From Trametopsis cervina (taxonomy: Eukaryota > Basidiomycota > Agaricomycetes > Polyporales > Irpicaceae): a DNA stretch of 64,000 bases. This document shows positions 58,185 through 64,000 of the stretch, piece by piece. Position numbers and translations under genes: made by a program. A model generated the notes under the pieces. The model saw only the letters and a list, made by a program, of their open reading frames with translations, was not told where the DNA came from and searched no databases. Position 1 is the first letter of the stretch, and each line of letters begins with the position of its first letter. The stretch is taken from contig MU278353.1 in NCBI GenBank assembly GCA_022385755.1, positions 62,001-126,000 of the forward strand. Direction: 5' to 3'.

Positions 58185-58670
58185 CTATGAAGCAGTGGTA
58201 CGGGTAAGGATATACTGGTCGAGCAGCATCGAGCAGGGAGGCCTTTTATACGCCTGTGGTCGATGCAAGGGGCTTTCAAGTCAAGATGACTCACTATAAA
58301 GCATATTTGCAAACAAAGAGTCGGTCTGCTGTAAGTGATAGAAAGAGCCTTTGAGCAGATTCCAAAATTTCATTGTGTGCCGCCGTGTTCTCGGACGCAC
58401 AAAGCCCATTGGGTTCGCAAGTTCGTGAGGGTTCCGCGTGGCGGTGTAGTAGCCATCGCCCTCGACGAGCGAAAGGTCTTTTCGATGTCCCGTTATACAG
58501 TAACTGCCATGGAAGCGGCCTGATGAATCACCTCCTAAAATCAGCACGGCGTTTTCACACTGTACCCGCAGTCATAGCACCGGGCATCGGCTGAGAACAT
58601 GGTAGCAAACTCGCTTTATAACATTAATCGAGATACATTAAAACTGGTACTTAAGGAAGTATATTGTTGT
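58185..58670. other. Intergenic, BTB gene promoter
   Basis: A minus-strand frame at 58281-58547 is open but has no recognisable content, and lies in the 5' flank of the BTB gene. Not called. Confidence 0.4.
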
Positions 58671-61455
58671 TCAGACACCGCCGCCGCTCTTCTCAACCGG
58701 GATAGTCAACCTCTCGCGTTTAACAGCGGAAGGGACAGGGGCAAACACAACTTCGCGCAACTCAGCGCATATCTGCAATTGAGCATAGAATTCAGTTCTC
58801 ATGATCAAATCTTCCCTAACGATGGTGAACATACCTCCATAAACTCATCAAAGTCGACCTCATTTTGACGAGCATACCCTGCCTCCTGAAGGACATAATC
58901 GTAGTCCTTGGGCTTGATGCCCTCGAAGCCTGGTAACGTCTTCACTAAATCAAATAGCTCTGACTTATTCAGCCGACTATGCGACGTCGAGCCAGATGAG
59001 GCCGCAGACGGCTCAGCTGCTGCCGCGCGACTGACGAACGCATGACGGATATCCTCAATCTCTCCAGCCTGGAACTGAGCCTGGCTGTACACCATCTCCT
59101 GAGCTGAGCGTTTAAGTTCCCCGACTTGAAGTCCCAGGAGAGCCTTCACAGGATCTAAGATGCCCTTGTGCTCTTCCCTGTACGCCATACTTGCGCGGGG
59201 AACGGCGTTCGGACGGAGACCCATTGACGCGAGGAATACGGTGGTGTCTTCGATCTCTTTCTCCTTGCGCTTGCGGTCCCAGTGAAGTTCTTCGGCAAGA
59301 ATGTCGATCACCTGTGGAAGTGCATCGAGAGCGGCTTGGACATTCAAGAAGGAGAGACGGGTTCTACGGGCGATGACGTCTACGGCTTTCTGGGCGTATT
59401 CGTTCCGGACGGCATAACGAACCTCTGCATCGATGTCTGAGATAATATGATTAGCGACAACGGGACGATATCGCTGGATAAGCAAGCTTACAAGGATAGT
59501 CACTAGCAAGACGAATGCCGTACAATGGCCAAGCTTTTCCAGTTGGCTGAGCTAATTCGCAGACATACCAGGCGCGGTCGCCATAGCTGTCGGATAAATG
59601 CTTTGCAACCTCACTTTCGAGACCAAACTAAGGCGAAGAGGTCAGCTCAGAGGCTTCTCAGCGCGCGTACAGTACAAGCTTACCCGTTGTACGAGTCCAA
59701 TATACATATTGCGACTCCATCCATCGCTCCCAATGAGCCTCAGCTTCTCCGTGACGCACGTGTTCTTGGGCTGGAGCTTAAAGACCTCGACTGCCTTATC
59801 CACAGTTTCCTCAGACATTGCGCGGTATGTGGTCCATTTCCCTCCGGCTATCGTCAACAAACCGCTGTCGGAAACATGGATCATGTGGTTCCGGACGAGT
59901 CCCTCCGTGCTTGCAGCGCTTGGATTCCTCACGAGTGGACGCAAGCCGGACCATGCGCTCAGGACGTCACCACGACGCACCTTGATATCTGGGCTGAGAT
60001 ACCGGCGGACTTCCTCCAGAACCCATCGTATTTCGTCTTCTTGAGCTTTCGGATTCTCTTCGACTGCTGCGGGAGTATCCGTAGTACCTGCGATAGTGTT
60101 GCCTTGCCAGGGGAGGAAGAAAATCACACGGCCGTCTGATGTAGCAGGGTCCAGTAGACCCATGGTGCGAGGGGAGTAGTAGTTCGGGAGTGTAATGTGT
60201 ATACCGGAGGAGGCTTGAACAATAGGCTGATGAGCGGGGTTGTCCATCGTAAGTAGTGCATCAGAGAATGGTCCAGTAGCGTTTACGATACCCTATGGTG
60301 AAGGCAATGTTAGAATGCTCTCGTGGCACTTGAGTTTTGTCTTACCTTCGCTCGCACGTCAAATTCAACGCCTGTCAACGTGTCTTTCACACGAGCACCG
60401 TAAAGCTTGCCCGTGCCTGATACGTCCTTGTGCAGATCCGTAACTTCGACATAGTTCGCGACCGTAGCGCCTTGCTGCACAGCGGTCATGATCAATGCCA
60501 TATTCATCCGAGCATCATTGTGTTGTCCTACGAGAAGTTCAGTGGGGCTATCGCAACGAGAGGAAACGAACCAACCATCATAATAAACCAGAGCGCCAAC
60601 TAGACCTTCTTGGTTGAGCATGGGAAAAGCCTCCAGAGCCTTCCCTTTGCTCATTACATACGACGTTTCCATGTTTTCCTTGCCAGCCAACAGATCATAC
60701 ATCTTGCACCCCGCCCAATAGTATGGCACCTGCCAGTATCTGCGCATTGGAAGCGTTCACATTAGGCCAAGCCATATGCGCCTGTGACAGACAAGAGCTC
60801 ACTTATAGATTGGAAGCATAATAGGAAGCATAGCCGAGAGGTACGGGGCAGTCTGCAGGAATATGCGCCGTTCATGCAGAGCCTCCTTCACGAGCTTATA
60901 CTGCTCGTAATCGAGCTCCATGACAGCCTTCTGGAGATACCTCACGCCGCCATGCACGAGCTTTGTCGATTTCGACGAAGTCCCTACGTTTAAACGCGTT
61001 AGAACAGTACACTCAGCCAATTAGACCCCTAAGCCGCAGTGGAGACTGCCCCGTGAAATCAGGCGAGCGTTCAACTAGTTCGCATGCGGACAGGGGAAAA
61101 GACAGGAGTAATGCCCACCTGAGCTGAAGTCTGACTTCTCCACCAATGCAACCCTCAGACCCCTGCTGGCAGCGTCAAGAGCGACTCCAGCTCCTGTTGC
61201 ACCGCCGCCGACGATGAGGAGGTCAAACTCCTCTGGGTGCGCTCCGCCTTCCTTCTTTGCCGACTCTTTCAGTCTCTCGAGCATGTGGGCCCTTGTGGGC
61301 GGCGTCCATGGGGGCGGCGGCCGCCTCATCTCCTTAGTGGATGGCGGATACGTCGGACCAGAGTTCAAGTACCAGTACCCTCCCGCTGCTGCAACCACGG
61401 TCGAGCCAGACGCGATGGCAAGGGTCCGCCGCGAGAACAGTGCTCGCCGTAACAT
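58671..61455 (-). CDS. GUT2: Mitochondrial FAD-dependent glycerol-3-phosphate dehydrogenase
   Basis: Oxidises glycerol-3-phosphate to dihydroxyacetone phosphate on the outer face of the inner mitochondrial membrane and passes electrons to ubiquinone. The N-terminus is a basic presequence plus a TM helix ([29 protein letters not shown]). The FAD fold is [20 protein letters not shown] followed by [20 protein letters not shown]. Further blocks are [141 protein letters not shown] and an EF-hand-like end ([20 protein letters not shown]). The final exon (from 58752) ends EKSGGGV with TGA at 58671-58673. Start at ATG 61453-61455. Complete, with about eight introns. Confidence 0.95.
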
Positions 61456-62111
61456 GGCGGATGGCGGATTTCTCACTGGTTGGGGAGGATGGTGGTGGTT
61501 GGAGGAGAGTTAGTCACATCCCAAAGAAAGTCTGCGCGAGGAATACGAAACCGAGAGTCCGAAGCCACAATGTGAGCAGGAGCACATTACCGTGCCCCGG
61601 ACCGTGACTATCCGTCGGAAGTTCATAAACTTCGTGATCGAAGGGCCGTGCTTCCTGCCGCCCGGTGCGACTTTCAAATGCTACATTCCTTGGCCACCTT
61701 GAGCTTAACGTTCAGCAGCAGTCATAAGATTGGGCACTGGAGAACGACATCCATATAAAGGCTACTAAGATCTCATTTGACACTGAGATATTCAGTATCC
61801 AGAGATATGTTACTCTGCGGGTGTGCCTGTCATCGTGCTGGGTGTTAGCTTCTCTTGTACTGCCACCGGTGAAGCACGTTCTTCTGACGACGAATGAAAG
61901 GCGACTCATCCGTCAGCGTGCTCATGCACCTTTACGAAGAAAGACCTTCGGAGGGTAGACGATCCTTCAAACATCACATCCGTGCTGGTGATTTCAAAGA
62001 AGGCTAGATAAACGTAATACAGTTCGCTATCGTACGGCGTCATGGTGAATGCACGGAAGTGTATCGATGGGTGGAAGGGATGTCGAAGTCACGAGCCAAG
62101 GGTATATCAGC
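61456..62111. other. Intergenic, GUT2 promoter
   Basis: No gene is supported. It is the 5' flank of GUT2 and the 3' flank of the same-strand F-box gene. Confidence 0.5.
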
Positions 62112-63517
62112 CTATCCGTCGCGAGAAAACAAGACTACTCGGCCGGCCTGAGAGGAGGACCGAACTGTTTGGGGAACTCTCAAGCCGAATTCTGCTTGCC
62201 TGATCGAAGAGTCTCCAGGTTGTACTATACGCACGTCGACCCACCTCACGTTGGTGACCATGCCCTGCACCAGTTCTATGATATGGACGCCGGGCGGACC
62301 CATGCATTGGCTCCGAGCGACCCTATCAGCCCTTGCTACCACTTTGACGGTTTCCAACCCGGTACAAAGCCCAATAGTTCCCTGCAGCGCGCACCACGTC
62401 TCGCGAGTGTTCAGATGACCACCCAAGCCAGCTTCATTGTATGAGACGCAGAGAGACAGATTCTTCAGCGTGTTCCTGCACACGTGAAGATTGAGGTAGT
62501 CCAAAGCCGGCGACATAGGTGTACTCGATGCAACTAGGAAGATATTTAGCCCCAACACGAGCTTCGACATGATGACAACTTACCACTGGGGTTTACGGCT
62601 ACTGATAAGTTCGTAAGATGAGAGCCTATTCGAATCAGTGTAAAGTTCAAGTCTAACCAACTGAAGGGATCGTCATAGCCCTTCAACTTGAGTGTAGTCA
62701 GCTCCTGGGGATCAAACAGCTCCGCATATGATATCGATGTCTGTCGGTAGTTCAGGGTCTTGGCCGCGATCCTATTTTTTGTCTTCAGACGTGCCCGCAT
62801 CAGCGGAGATGGGTAGCTTTCGTTCGTCTCCGAGATCTTGAGGGTCTCAACCTCCTGCACCCAGATAAGAACATCGCTCAATCGGGGAATCATCTTGTTC
62901 AAATCCTTGGTCTTGTACTTCCATTCAGAGCGCGTGTCGGATATGGTGAGGCTGTCGAGGAATAACAGGTCGTACGGCGGAGGCTTATACTGCTGCCACA
63001 TCATATGGAATTCGACCCCTTCCAGAGAAACTCCCTTGAGGTTCTTCAGCTGGATCAACGTCTCTCCAAGCGTCGCGAAGTCGATTCTCATGTCAGATAT
63101 GGAAAGCCAGCGAACTGTGTCGTGCATGTGCGTGAAGGACGCAAAGCGATCGAATTCTCCCTTGTAGCGAAAGATGGCTCGCGGCTCGCGTATGCTGAAC
63201 TTGTCTTGCTTGAGGTAGTGGCAACTAAACGGACGCCATGCCTTGCAAACCGCCGTGCAGTTGCGAAGAGCTGGCTTATCATCCAGCAAATAGCTGAAGA
63301 TCTCGGCAAAAAGCTCTTGTGGCAATGTTTGCGATAGAGGGAGTTTCGTTCGTAGCTGAGGAAAACATTAATTGAGCATAGGACCACATGTAATCTTTCA
63401 CCGTGGACCTACTATTTTCCGCGCCGCTGTCGATGAGATCTTCTTCACGAATTCACTATATTTTCCCAACGAAAGACCAGCAGGATGTTGAGACGTCGAC
63501 GATGACTGTTCCTGCAT
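62112..63517 (-). CDS. F-box protein (LRR-like C-terminus)
   Basis: Exon 1 (ATG 63515-63517) encodes MQEQSSSTSQHPAGLSLGKY then SEFVKKISSTAARKI. After an intron the F-box follows: LPQELFAEIFSYLLDD, LRNCTAVCKAWRPFS. The C-terminal part has leucine-rich, irregular repeats (LKNLKGVSLEGVEFHM, LLFLDSLTISDT, VETLKISETNES, LTTLKLKGYDDPFSWLDLNF, LDYLNLHVCRNTLKNLSL, CTGLETVKVVARADRV, VTNVRWVDVRIV). F-box proteins recruit substrates to SCF ubiquitin ligases through Skp1. About 440 residues; introns near 63386-63332 and 62586-62537; stop TAG at 62112-62114. The substrate cannot be deduced. Such genes are strongly expanded in agaricomycetes. Confidence 0.85.
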
Positions 63518-64000
63518 ATTGAGGACGAGAGGGCACTGGTATGAGATGAATTGGGGCGGGAGGACGAAGCGCGGCGAGTAATAGTCGAACTTCGCTGCGA
63601 ATTAGTCCATTAAATATAGGCACGATAGCAACACAGGATGCGCCACACAATTGGCCTCACAATCAGACATTTGTTCTACGATGCGATGAACAAGCATAGG
63701 CCTCTGGTGACAGCTGCTGCGCGCCACATACGGTGCGCATGGCCATGGCAGTGACAATTCTCAGGCCAACCGAGCGACGCAGAATTCTAGAGGGATTTCG
63801 ATCAGCGTAGAACAAAAGCATACACCGTACTCTATAAACCCACTATGAGGTTGACACATAGGGCCCTGGGGAAGAAACAATCTCAGAGAACAATGAGAAC
63901 CATATTCATCCAATAGGGAACGAAGCAGTTCAACATAACGAACATCACATACCTGCATTTCTACCGCCACGTAGAATGGTATTGTGGAATGCACTTATCA
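63518..64000. other. Window edge, no gene seen
   Basis: 5' flank of the F-box gene. Short frames on both strands are not convincing. Confidence 0.4.

Noticed and set aside
58281..58547. Minus-strand 88-codon frame upstream of the BTB gene
   Set aside because: No domain, sits in the promoter, and cannot be spliced in frame to the BTB start.

Overview
The window is chromosomal DNA from a filamentous basidiomycete, most likely an agaricomycete. Coding sequence is split by many introns of about 45-70 nt with GT..AG ends, intergenic spaces are short, and the gene content is typical of that group: a Cre1 repressor, TM- and GPI-anchored aspartic proteases, aquaglyceroporins, an F-box/LRR-type protein and BTB proteins. 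No bacterial operons, CRISPR arrays, tRNA genes, rRNA genes or intact transposons were seen. Gene models below were joined by hand from reading frame plus splice signals. Exact exon ends are inferences, although several models (COX20, queuosine salvage, XLF, arrestins, ENPP) close perfectly in frame.

Layout. 0-8 kb: the 3' part of a family X DNA polymerase (+), a queuosine salvage protein (-), a small CsbD-like protein (-), an XLF/Nej1 end-joining factor with an in-frame stop (-), and a PNPOx-FNR fusion oxidoreductase (+). 9-11 kb: the carbon catabolite repressor Cre1 (-). 11-17 kb: a gene-poor stretch with a tiny secreted-peptide candidate and an inverted, decayed copy of the oxidoreductase. 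17.7-24 kb: an SNF5/SFH1 chromatin remodelling subunit (+), a two-repeat protein with a histidine-rich tail (-), and dynactin p62 (+). 24-37.5 kb: two membrane-anchored aspartic proteases flanking an arrestin-like protein (all -), a two-TM protein (+), an ectonucleotide pyrophosphatase/phosphodiesterase (+), and a second arrestin-like protein (+).

38-48 kb: three paralogous aquaglyceroporins with a SYLF/Ysc84 protein between the first two, plus a decayed or unresolved gene. 50-54 kb: mitochondrial porin VDAC (-), a Cdc25/rhodanese-like phosphatase (+), and the cytochrome oxidase assembly factor COX20 (-). 54-64 kb: a GPI-anchored aspartic protease (+), a double-BTB protein (-), mitochondrial FAD glycerol-3-phosphate dehydrogenase (-), and an F-box protein (-).

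Themes: glycerol handling (three aquaglyceroporins and GUT2), mitochondrial membrane functions (VDAC, COX20, GUT2), DNA repair (Pol X and XLF within 5 kb), and local duplication (aspartic proteases, arrestins, aquaporins, oxidoreductase relic). The least explained items are the His-tailed two-repeat protein, the broken XLF reading frame, the missing catalytic aspartates in Pol X, the nested palindromes before the oxidoreductase, and the intron-retaining relic.
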